The notes under the pieces: generated by a model
What the model saw: only the letters and a program-made list of their open reading frames with translations
What the model was told of the DNA's origin: nothing
Database searches by the model: none
NCBI GenBank assembly: GCA_022710245.1
Contig: JAKLHH010000050.1
Coordinates: forward strand, 1 to 15,279
DNA: 15,279 nucleotides
Source of the DNA: Myxococcota bacterium
GTDB taxonomy: Bacteria > Myxococcota > Polyangia > GCA-2747355 > JAKLHH01
Direction: 5' to 3'
Made by a program: the position numbers and the translations under genes
Part shown: piece by piece, positions 7,759 through 15,279 of the stretch
Position numbering within the stretch: the stretch's first letter is position 1
Layout: every line of letters starts with the position of its first letter

Positions 7759-8357
7759 CCAAGCTCGCGCTGCCGCTCCTCCTCTGTGGCCTCGCCGGCT
7801 GCAGCGGCTCGAGCCTGAGCTACGAGGTCGACATGGCCAAGCTGAAGGACATGTCGCGCCAGGGCCAGATCTGGATCTACGACGCCGAGAACGAGATCGT
7901 GGTCGCGCTGGACCGCCTCGACGACGCCCGCGACGAGCTCGCGCGCATCAAGCGGCGCATGAAGGCCGCGGAGGCGAGCATGGAGGCGGCGGAGAAGAAG
8001 AAGAGCCGCCTCGGCGTGGAGATGGCCGAGGAGTGGATGAAGTACCTGGAGGCGCTCGAGCGCTGGGCCAAGGCCCGCATCGCGGCGCAGCGCACCGGCG
8101 TGGTCGCGGCCGAGGCCGCGGTGGAGCTGGCGAAGGCCCAGGTGATCAACCGCGAGGACCTGCTCGGGGGGAAGGACTTCGCGATGAAGGACTACCAGGA
8201 GCAGTACGAGAAGTGGAAGAAGGAGTACGAGGGCGAGCTGAAGCGCGCGGCCGCGGTGCGCAAGAGCGCACGGAAGCTCGAGGAACGGTGGTGGGTGCTG
8301 CGGCGACGCTTCATCGCCCAGACGGGGGACTACGACAGCGGGCTCTGGACCGAGTAG
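7755..8357 (+). CDS. Small helical coiled-coil lipoprotein of the Glt/Nfs-type cluster
   Basis: A 200-residue lipoprotein. The signal MTKLALPLLLCGLAGC gives a lipobox LAGC with Cys16, followed by SGSS. Residues about 43-186 are almost continuously helical and strongly charged (runs of E/K/R with a heptad-like pattern, few Pro or Gly), so a coiled coil or helical bundle is likely. I see no clear TPR. The ATG overlaps the preceding stop (ATGA) and has GGAGG at 7744-7748, 6 bases upstream, so translation is coupled to the large TPR lipoprotein. The position after the GltC-like and large TPR genes fits a small outer-membrane lipoprotein of the machine, but I do not recognise a specific orthologue. 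It could tether the complex to the outer membrane or act as a periplasmic spacer. Confidence 0.8.
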   Translation: MTKLALPLLLCGLAGCSGSSLSYEVDMAKLKDMSRQGQIWIYDAENEIVVALDRLDDARDELARIKRRMKAAEASMEAAEKKKSRLGVEMAEEWMKYLEALERWAKARIAAQRTGVVAAEAAVELAKAQVINREDLLGGKDFAMKDYQEQYEKWKKEYEGELKRAAAVRKSARKLEERWWVLRRRFIAQTGDYDSGLWTE

Positions 8358-8376
8358 ACCCGCTTCAGACCCTTTC

Positions 8377-8400
8377 GGCGGAGCGCCGCGGCGCCCCGCC
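8377..8400 (+). repeat. 24-base GC palindrome between the lipoprotein and the TPR-solenoid gene
   Basis: GGCGG (8377-8381), a perfect 12-base palindrome GCGCCGCGGCGC (8383-8394) and CCGCC (8396-8400) share one centre and form a 24-base inverted repeat with a single A/C mismatch (8382/8395). It starts 20 bases after the stop codon and ends 27 bases before the next ATG. No T-run follows, so a classical terminator is unlikely; a REP-like unit, mRNA-stability hairpin or operator is possible. Confidence 0.6.
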
Positions 8401-8427
8401 CTGCTCGCTGCTCAGGGGCTGTGCTGA

Positions 8428-10587
8428 ATGGTGACGCATCTTCCGAGAACCAGTGCTCTGGTCCTGCTCCTCACGCTCCTCCCGCTCGGCTGGACGTGGC
8501 CCTGCGGCGAGGCGCTCGCCCAGGGCAAGAAGGGCAAGAAGAAGGTCGAGACGAAGACGAAGCAGGAGCCCGCCGACGACCAGGGGGAGGAGAAGCCGGA
8601 GCCGCCCAAGATCGGCATCACCGGCAAGCTCGCCAAGGAGGCGCTCGAGGCGAGCGTCAAGAGCGAGAGCAACGAGACCCAGGCGAGCGACGTCTCCGCC
8701 AAGGAGAGCGGCCTGATGCTCCCCGGCGCCGCCCGCACCAAGGCCCAGCTCCTCGCCGAGCGCGCCAAGCTGGCGGCCGCCGTCAAGGCGAGCCCCGACG
8801 ACCTCGACGCGGTCCGCAACCTGGCCAGCGTCAACCTGCGGCTCGGCGACATCGACGCCGCGCTCCCTGGCTTCCGCCAGGTCGTGGCGGCGCGCCCCAC
8901 CGACGCCGTGGCCCAGCTGGAGCTCGGGGTCGCGCTGGCCCAGCGCGGGCGGGTGAACGACGCGGTGACGCACCTCCTCAAGGCGACCGACCTCTCCCCG
9001 CAGAGCTACATGGCCTGGATGAACCTCGGCCTCGCCTACCTGCGGCAGGCGCTCCCGGCCCGCGCGGTCTACGCGTTCCAGGAGGCGCAGAAGCTCGACC
9101 CCTCGTCGGTGGAGGCGATCTTCGCGCTCGCCGAGGCGTACGCCCGCTCGATGGAGCGCGAGAAGGCGGAGAAGGCCTTCCGCCTGGCGCTGCAGAAGAA
9201 CCCCGACTACGTCCCGGCGCTGAACAACCTCGGCAACCTGCTCCTCCTCGCGGGGGACAAGGACGCCGCGCTGGAGGGCTACGACAAGGCGATCAAGCTG
9301 GCGCCGAAGGACGCCGAGCTCAGCTACAACCGCGGCATCTGCCTCTTCCGCCTGGGCCGGCACAAGGACGCGGTGGACGCCTACAAGCTGGCGATCAAGC
9401 ACAGCAAGAAGGGCTTCGCGCGGGCGCAGAACAACCTCGGCGTCGCGCTGGGGCGCCTCGGGCAGGTCGCCGAGATGCAGGCCGCGCTCAAGGCCGCGCT
9501 CAAGCTCGACCCGCGCTACCCGGCCGCGATGTACAACCTCGCGGTGGTCTCCCTGCAGCTCGGCCAGCTCGACGAGTCGATCCGGCTGATGAACGACCTG
9601 CTGGTGATGAACCCGAACATGGCCGACGCCCACCGCATCCTCGGCGAGAGCTGGATGCGGAAGAAGAACTACCGCAAGGCGAAGTGGGCGCTGGTGCGGG
9701 CCATCGAGCTCGCGCCCGGCGACACGCACGCGCGCCGCATCATGGGCCTGGTCCTCGCGCAGAAGGGGGAGGCGGGCCTCGCGATGAAGGAGCTCGAGGC
9801 CGCGGTCCGCGAGAACCCCAAGGACGGCATGTCGCGCGTCGTCCTCGGTCAGCTCCACGCCGGCGCCGGCAACGCGAAGAAGGCCATCGAGCAGTACGAG
9901 GAGGCGATCCGCCTCGACGCGAAGAACGCGGAGGCGCACTTCAGCCTCGGCGAGGTGCTCTTCGCGCAGGGCAAGCAGCAGCAGGCGATCCTGCACTACG
10001 AGGCTGCGGTCACCGCCGACCCGCGCCACGCGGGCGCGCAGTTCCGCCTGGGCGAGGCCTACCACGCGCGCAAGGAGCCGGAGAAGGCGCTGAAGGCGTA
10101 CCGCGCGGCGATGGCGTCGGACCCCGGCCTCGCCGCCGAGGCCCACTACAAGCTCGGCGACATCTTCTTCCAGCAGAACAAGACCTCGCTCGAGGTCTCC
10201 GAGTACCAGCAGGCGCTCAAGCTCAACCCGAAGCACTCGCGCTCCAAGATCGCGCTCGGCTTCGCCTACACGCGGCTGCGCATGTGGAGCAAGGCGCTGG
10301 AGCAGCTCGACGGCGCGATCGCCATCGACCCGCAGAGCGACCTCGCCTACTACTACCGGGGCGCGGTGCTCTACAACTCGCGGCAGGTGGACAAGGCGGT
10401 CGCCTCCTACGAGCAGGCGGTCAAGCTGCGGCCGGGCTTCGCCGAGGCCCACTACTACCTCGGCCAGATCTACGCGGAGAAGGGCGACAAGGAGAAGGCC
10501 ATCTCGCACCTGAAGGCCGCCATCGCGGCCAACCCGAAGTACGACGCGGCCATCGCAGCGCTCGGCAAGCTGCAAGGGACTCGCTAG
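8428..10587 (+). CDS. Exported TPR-solenoid protein with 17 consecutive TPRs
   Basis: A 719-residue protein. It has a signal peptide (core [17 protein letters not shown], cleavage after EALA at residue 31), a Lys/Glu-rich low-complexity linker (residues 32-60), then from about residue 123 to the C-terminus an unbroken run of about 17 canonical 34-residue TPRs and one partial. Almost every repeat shows the W/L-G-Y/A-A-P signature, for example the sixteenth, which starts [20 protein letters not shown]. Such a solenoid is a protein-protein scaffold, here facing the periplasm. The ATG at 8428 has AGGGG at 8414-8418. It follows the coiled-coil lipoprotein by 70 bases and precedes the sigma54 activator by 4, so all are probably in one transcription unit. 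It recalls the TPR proteins of Glt clusters (AgmK/GltI, PglI), but generic TPR similarity does not allow a firm name. Confidence 0.85.
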   Translation: MVTHLPRTSALVLLLTLLPLGWTWPCGEALAQGKKGKKKVETKTKQEPADDQGEEKPEPPKIGITGKLAKEALEASVKSESNETQASDVSAKESGLMLPGAARTKAQLLAERAKLAAAVKASPDDLDAVRNLASVNLRLGDIDAALPGFRQVVAARPTDAVAQLELGVALAQRGRVNDAVTHLLKATDLSPQSYMAWMNLGLAYLRQALPARAVYAFQEAQKLDPSSVEAIFALAEAYARSMEREKAEKAFRLALQKNPDYVPALNNLGNLLLLAGDKDAALEGYDKAIKLAPKDAELSYNRGICLFRLGRHKDAVDAYKLAIKHSKKGFARAQNNLGVALGRLGQVAEMQAALKAALKLDPRYPAAMYNLAVVSLQLGQLDESIRLMNDLLVMNPNMADAHRILGESWMRKKNYRKAKWALVRAIELAPGDTHARRIMGLVLAQKGEAGLAMKELEAAVRENPKDGMSRVVLGQLHAGAGNAKKAIEQYEEAIRLDAKNAEAHFSLGEVLFAQGKQQQAILHYEAAVTADPRHAGAQFRLGEAYHARKEPEKALKAYRAAMASDPGLAAEAHYKLGDIFFQQNKTSLEVSEYQQALKLNPKHSRSKIALGFAYTRLRMWSKALEQLDGAIAIDPQSDLAYYYRGAVLYNSRQVDKAVASYEQAVKLRPGFAEAHYYLGQIYAEKGDKEKAISHLKAAIAANPKYDAAIAALGKLQGTR

Positions 10588-10591
10588 CACC

Positions 10592-11944
<1,353 letters not shown>

Positions 11945-11974
11945 CTCGCGCGCTCCCCTCACCTGGAGTGGGCA

Positions 11975-12670
11975 ATGAACGCTAGAACTCTGCTTGGCTC
12001 TCTCGCCGTGTGCTGCGCCATCCTCGCCGTCTTCACCCTGGCCGTCTGCGGGAACGACGACTCGAAGTCCACCTGCCCCGCGAAGGGGATCGGCGTCCAG
12101 TCGAAGAGCGGCACGGCCTGCTCCACCGCCTCCGCCGAGCCGAACTCCGAGGTCGGGAAGGACTGCCGCGATCAGGTGGAGAACTACAAGACCTACGACT
12201 GCACCGAGCCGCAGATCTGCGTCGACCAGGGCAAGCGCGTCGTCCCGGGCTTCGTCGTTGACGCCATGGCGACCGGGCAGGAGGTGGCGTTCATCATCAC
12301 CAACTGCTCGACCGGCAACAAGTCGCTGAACATCTCCAAGCTCGTCATCGCCGGCGACAGCCGCTGCAACTTCAAGGAGCCGGAGATCGAGTCGAAGGAG
12401 ATCAAGCCGGGCCAGTCGGTGACCGTTCGCTCCGTCTACTTCCCCAAGGTCGTCGGGGACGATCAGGCGGCGCTCCACATCTTCTCCGACGCGCAGAACT
12501 ACAAGGACCTGGTCATCCCGATGTGCGGGCGCGCGGTGGCGAAGCCGACGACGGCACCCGACGCGGGACCCAAGGGCGACGCGGGCAAGACCGTCGGCTT
12601 TGATTGCCAGGACGTGAAGACCGCCTGCACGGACAGCTGTCACCCGAACTGCAAGACCAGCCTGCAGTGA
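11975..12670 (+). CDS. Cysteine-rich lipoprotein with ASH/choice-of-anchor-D-like beta domain
   Basis: A 231-residue lipoprotein. The signal ends in LAVC with Cys25, followed by GNDDSK. The mature protein has 12 further Cys (34, 49, 64, 76, 82, 111, 131, 184, 211, 218, 222, 226), an even number suited to disulfides in an oxidising compartment. Residues about 88-188 have the pattern of an immunoglobulin-like ASH or choice-of-anchor-D domain: VAFIITNCSTGNKSLNISKL, then IKPGQSVTVRSVYFP and AALHIFSD. The tail (211-226) is a small CxxxxxxCxxxCxxxC knot. ATG at 11975 has GGAG 6 bases upstream and lies 30 bases after the activator stop. The likely role is a cell-surface binding or structural protein; I do not recognise a named family. 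Asp at +3 and +4 rather than +2 gives no clear sorting call. Confidence 0.78.
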   Translation: MNARTLLGSLAVCCAILAVFTLAVCGNDDSKSTCPAKGIGVQSKSGTACSTASAEPNSEVGKDCRDQVENYKTYDCTEPQICVDQGKRVVPGFVVDAMATGQEVAFIITNCSTGNKSLNISKLVIAGDSRCNFKEPEIESKEIKPGQSVTVRSVYFPKVVGDDQAALHIFSDAQNYKDLVIPMCGRAVAKPTTAPDAGPKGDAGKTVGFDCQDVKTACTDSCHPNCKTSLQ

Positions 12671-13761
12671 CCCGCACGCCCCCCGTCGCGCACAGAGGCC
12701 TCGCGCTCGCCGCGATGCTGCTGCTGAGCGGCTGGGGAGGCCGTGCCCGGGCCACACCGCCGGGCTCCGCTCCACTGGCGCCGAAGGTGGGGGGCCTCCG
12801 GACGCTCCGCGACGAAGGGCCAGCCTCACCAGCGTCGGCCCCGACGAAGCCGGCGCTGGTCGTCGTGCTCCCCGGCGACCCACAGCAGGGGCGGCTGCTG
12901 GCGCCCATCGAGGCCGAGGTCGCTCGCTCTGAGCGCTACCGCCTGCTCCCCCTGCCCGCGCTGCTCCCCCTGATGCGGCAGGCCGACGAGGCCGGCCAGG
13001 TGCGGACGCGCGCGACGGCGCTGATCGAGGAGGGGCGGCAGGCGCTGGTGGCGCTCGATCACACGCTGGCGAAGAGCAAGCTCGCCTCTGCCCTGCAGGT
13101 CCTCGAGCAGAGCTTCGTGCGACACTACGACGCTCACCACCTCGCCGAGGTCCACGTGCACCTCGGCATCCTCGCGCTGCAGGGGGCGCGTCCGGACCTC
13201 GCGCGTCAGGAGTTCGTCGACGCGCTCCACCTCGCACCGACCTTCAAGCTCGACGCCCACTACAGCCCGCAGGTGCGGACGGCCTTCGCCGAGGCCGCCC
13301 AGGCGCTCCCCCCGCGCCCGGCGCCCTCGCGCGGTGACCTCGGGCGGCTGCTCCGCCTGGCCGGGGCGCGGGCTGCGCTGGTGCTGAGCGTCGGGCCCGC
13401 GGGAGATCGCGCCCTGCTCCAGGGGGCGGTGTTCCTCCAGGCGCGCGGCGCCTACACGGGGGTGGAGTCCGTGCTGATCGACCCGGCGGCGTCGCCCGAG
13501 GCTGGCGGCAGGAGCCTCGGCCTGCAGCTCAGGCGCGCCGTGGAGCCGCTCTACCCGGCGCCGCCGCGCAAGCTCATCGCGCGCACCATCACCATCCCGG
13601 AGCAGCCGAAGCCGAGGCCGCCGGTGAGGCCCTGGTACCGTCGCTGGTACACCTGGGCCGCGGCGGGAGGCGTGGTGGCCGCCGCGGCCGCGATCGTGCT
13701 GCCGCTGACGCTGCGCAAGGAGACCGTCGAGGTGCCGGTCCACTGGGGGAGGTCGCCGTGA
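12667..13761 (+). CDS. Exported TPR-like protein with C-terminal membrane anchor, function unknown
   Basis: A 364-residue protein from the GTG at 12667, which overlaps the preceding stop (GTGA). No strong RBS is seen, so translational coupling is likely; the longer frame from 12604 would run inside the upstream gene and bury the signal peptide. The N-terminus is a signal peptide (LALAAMLLLSGWGG, cleavage after ARA at about residue 29). Residues about 55-105 look like an alpha/beta segment (KPALVVVLPGD), about 110-210 are helical and TPR-like (DLARQEFVDALHLAPTF), and about 230-300 contain a second alpha/beta part (GARAALVLSVGPAGD). One transmembrane segment at about 327-349 follows a PVRPWYRRWYTW motif typical of exported myxobacterial anchored proteins. 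Most of the chain is then periplasmic, with a short C-terminal tail inside. I do not recognise a named family. Confidence 0.75.
   Translation: MTRTPPVAHRGLALAAMLLLSGWGGRARATPPGSAPLAPKVGGLRTLRDEGPASPASAPTKPALVVVLPGDPQQGRLLAPIEAEVARSERYRLLPLPALLPLMRQADEAGQVRTRATALIEEGRQALVALDHTLAKSKLASALQVLEQSFVRHYDAHHLAEVHVHLGILALQGARPDLARQEFVDALHLAPTFKLDAHYSPQVRTAFAEAAQALPPRPAPSRGDLGRLLRLAGARAALVLSVGPAGDRALLQGAVFLQARGAYTGVESVLIDPAASPEAGGRSLGLQLRRAVEPLYPAPPRKLIARTITIPEQPKPRPPVRPWYRRWYTWAAAGGVVAAAAAIVLPLTLRKETVEVPVHWGRSP
13746..13752 (+). promoter_or_regulatory. Strong ribosome binding site GGGGAGG for the kelch gene
   Basis: GGGGAGG lies 5 bases before the GTG at 13758 and inside the end of the upstream gene. 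It supports the GTG start overlapping the upstream TGA. Confidence 0.75.
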
Positions 13762-15197
13762 GCGCGAGGCTGCTGCTGCTGCTCGGGGTGGCCGCCGCGA
13801 CGGGCTGCAGCTCGCGCGTGGGGACCCTCGCGCTCACCGTCACCCGCTCGTGGGAGGAGGTGCAGGAGCCGCTCGACGGCATCGCCTCGTACGTGCGCGT
13901 CCGCGTCGACGGGCCCGACCTCCTCGTCGGCCCCACGACGTTCCCCTTCGCTGACCTCCAGGGGCTGGTGCCCGAGGTGCCGGTGGGGCCGGACCGCCGG
14001 ATCACGATCGAGGGGCTGGGGCCGGAGCGCAACGTGACGAGCCGCGGCCGCTCCAACCCGGTCGAGATCGGCGCGGGTGACAACCAGCTCGCGATCTTCG
14101 TCGGCCTGATCGGCAAGGGCGGTGAGAGCTCGTTCGCAGCGGGTCGCGCGCTGCATCAGGCGCGCGCCTTCCACACCGCCACCCTGCTCGCCGACGGCAG
14201 CGTCGTGCTGGTCGGCGGCGCGGGCGGCGCCTGGCGGCCCGAGTCGAACCTGACCCCGCCCGCGATGCTGCGCTCCAGCGAGCGCATCGACGGTGACTCG
14301 CTCCTCTTCCGCGACGCCGCGGACTGCAGCCACGGAGGCTCGCGCTGCATGAGCGCGGCGAGGATCGGCCACAGCGCCACCCTGCTCCCCAGCGGCAACG
14401 TGGTCGTCGCCGGCGGCAACAACGGCACCGCGCCGGTCGACGTGGTGGAGATCTTCGATCCCGGGCCCGGGACCTTCTACCGCGGCCCGCAGATGACCCC
14501 TCGCTCCTACCATCAGGCGGCGGCCACCGAGCGCGGGGTCGCGCTCCTCGGGGGCGTCGACGCGAGCGGCGGCGCGGTGGCGTCGGCAGAGGCCTATGAC
14601 CAGGGGCAGCTGCACGGCTTCCCCGCGCTCACCGCCCGGCGGGCCTTCACGCTCACGGCGCTCACCGACGGGACGCTGGTCGCGATCGGCGGCTTTGGCG
14701 TCGACGACGCACCGGTGGCGAGGACGGAGATCCTGGCGCCCGGCTCCCCGGCGTGGACGCCGGGCCCCACCCTCGCCGTGCCGCGGGCCTACCACACGGC
14801 GACGGTCCTCGCCGACGGGACCATCCTGGTGACCGGCGGCCTCGACGCGGCGCGGAAGGCCACCGCGCAGCTCGAGCGCTTCGATCCTCCGACCCGGAGC
14901 CTCTCGAAGCTCGAGTCGTCGCTCGGGTTGCCGCGCTGGGCGCACACCGCGACCCTGCTCGCCGACGGTCGCGTGCTGATCGCGGGCGGCTTCGGCGGTG
15001 ACGTGAACGGCGCCCCCGTCTCCTCGCTGGAGGCCCTCGAGGTGCGCGGGAGCGACATCACCGCGCGGCCGCTCGGCAGCCTGCGCGCCGCCCGCGCCGG
15101 CCACACCGCGACCCTGCTCGCGACCGAGCTGGTCCTCATCGCGGGCGGGTTCTCGGGGACGGACGTGCTCGACACCGCCGAGGTCTTTGTCTACTGA
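13758..15197 (+). CDS. Kelch-repeat lipoprotein, predicted seven-bladed beta-propeller
   Basis: A 479-residue lipoprotein. The signal MSARLLLLLGVAAATGC gives Cys17. Residues about 20-120 form a separate beta-rich module (VGTLALTVTRSW, VRVRVDGPDL, RRITIEGLGP), plausibly a beta-sandwich. From residue 138 there are seven kelch units beginning near 138, 204, 251, 296, 345, 395 and 448, each with the pattern H-T/S-A-T-L-L-x-D/S-G-x-V-x-x-x-G-G. The first blade carries a long insertion with Cys190 and Cys197, a possible disulfide. Seven blades would close a propeller. Kelch propellers bind proteins or sugars; some are galactose-oxidase-like, but I see no evident copper-site set, so binding is the safer call. 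It is probably displayed on the outer membrane. Some kelch units are nearly identical in DNA, which suggests recent repeat exchange. Confidence 0.88.
   Translation: MSARLLLLLGVAAATGCSSRVGTLALTVTRSWEEVQEPLDGIASYVRVRVDGPDLLVGPTTFPFADLQGLVPEVPVGPDRRITIEGLGPERNVTSRGRSNPVEIGAGDNQLAIFVGLIGKGGESSFAAGRALHQARAFHTATLLADGSVVLVGGAGGAWRPESNLTPPAMLRSSERIDGDSLLFRDAADCSHGGSRCMSAARIGHSATLLPSGNVVVAGGNNGTAPVDVVEIFDPGPGTFYRGPQMTPRSYHQAAATERGVALLGGVDASGGAVASAEAYDQGQLHGFPALTARRAFTLTALTDGTLVAIGGFGVDDAPVARTEILAPGSPAWTPGPTLAVPRAYHTATVLADGTILVTGGLDAARKATAQLERFDPPTRSLSKLESSLGLPRWAHTATLLADGRVLIAGGFGGDVNGAPVSSLEALEVRGSDITARPLGSLRAARAGHTATLLATELVLIAGGFSGTDVLDTAEVFVY
14168..15120 (+). repeat. DNA-level kelch repeats within the propeller gene
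   Basis: The segment coding HTATLLADG is nearly identical in several blades: around 14173, 14797, 14942 and 15103, with CACACCGCGACCCTGCTCGC exact in the last two. The blade at 14371 is close. Such similarity can promote gain or loss of blades by recombination. Confidence 0.8.
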
Positions 15198-15279
15198 CCC
15201 CTGCCGCTCGTCCTCCTCTGCTCGAGCCTCGGCCGAGGGTCTTGTGGACTGACCCCTGGCGCTCCTCCTCTCCCCGAGC
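15172..15279 (+). repeat. Degenerate tandem duplication spanning the kelch stop codon
   Basis: Copy 1 (about 15175-15226) covers the last codons and stop of the kelch gene; copy 2 (about 15229-15279) begins 55 bases later. The exact core ACTGACCCCTG occurs at 15193-15203 and 15248-15258. The first copy reads AEVFVY-stop and the second AEGLVD-stop. After the stop both copies continue into similar CT-rich sequence ending in CGAGC. It reaches the window edge, so more copies may follow. Confidence 0.75.
15227..15238 (+). repeat. 12-base palindrome downstream of the kelch gene
   Basis: CCTCGGCCGAGG is a perfect palindrome 30 bases after the kelch stop, at the junction of the two degenerate copies. 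It has no loop and no T-run, so it is not a clear terminator. Confidence 0.4.

Noticed and set aside
12604..12666. Start at 12604 for the anchored TPR-like protein
   Set aside because: It would overlap the Cys-rich lipoprotein gene by 67 bases and put 21 residues before a normal signal peptide; GTG 12667 fits the overlap pattern of the cluster.

Overview
The window is very GC-rich (third codon positions almost all G/C). All eleven genes that I accept lie on the plus strand, mostly with 1-13 base overlaps. The protein families point to a myxobacterium or close relative (Myxococcota, formerly Deltaproteobacteria): a TonB-like protein with the AgmX/PglI-type C-terminal domain, two small outer-membrane barrels of the myxobacterial type, long TPR proteins, lipoproteins, and an FHA-sigma54 activator. 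I cannot name the genus.

Region 1 (1-8357) looks like the core of a Glt/Nfs-type trans-envelope machine, the family that drives gliding motility (Glt) and spore-coat assembly (Nfs) in Myxococcus xanthus. In order it encodes: an inner-membrane TonB-like protein with a long periplasmic stretch (5' end probably outside the window); two paralogous outer-membrane beta-barrels; a periplasmic TPR protein ending in a GltC/NfsC-like tail; a very large TPR lipoprotein; and a small helical coiled-coil lipoprotein. Together they could link an inner-membrane motor (not in this window) to the outer membrane.

Region 2 (8358-11944) follows a 70-base spacer holding a 24-base GC palindrome. It has an exported protein made almost wholly of 17 consecutive TPRs, and four bases later an FHA-AAA+-HTH sigma54 activator, probably the regulator of this or a linked operon.

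Region 3 (11945-15279) encodes a cysteine-rich lipoprotein with an ASH-like beta domain, a TPR-like protein with a C-terminal membrane anchor, and a seven-blade kelch lipoprotein. These look like accessory cell-surface parts. The window ends in a degenerate duplication of the last codons of the kelch gene.

The oddest local structure is an exact 57-bp tandem duplication at the 5' end of the large TPR lipoprotein gene. It adds two 19-residue Arg-rich units in front of an otherwise normal lipoprotein signal and uses codons foreign to the rest of the window. Gene names from M. xanthus are from memory of the families; no search was run.
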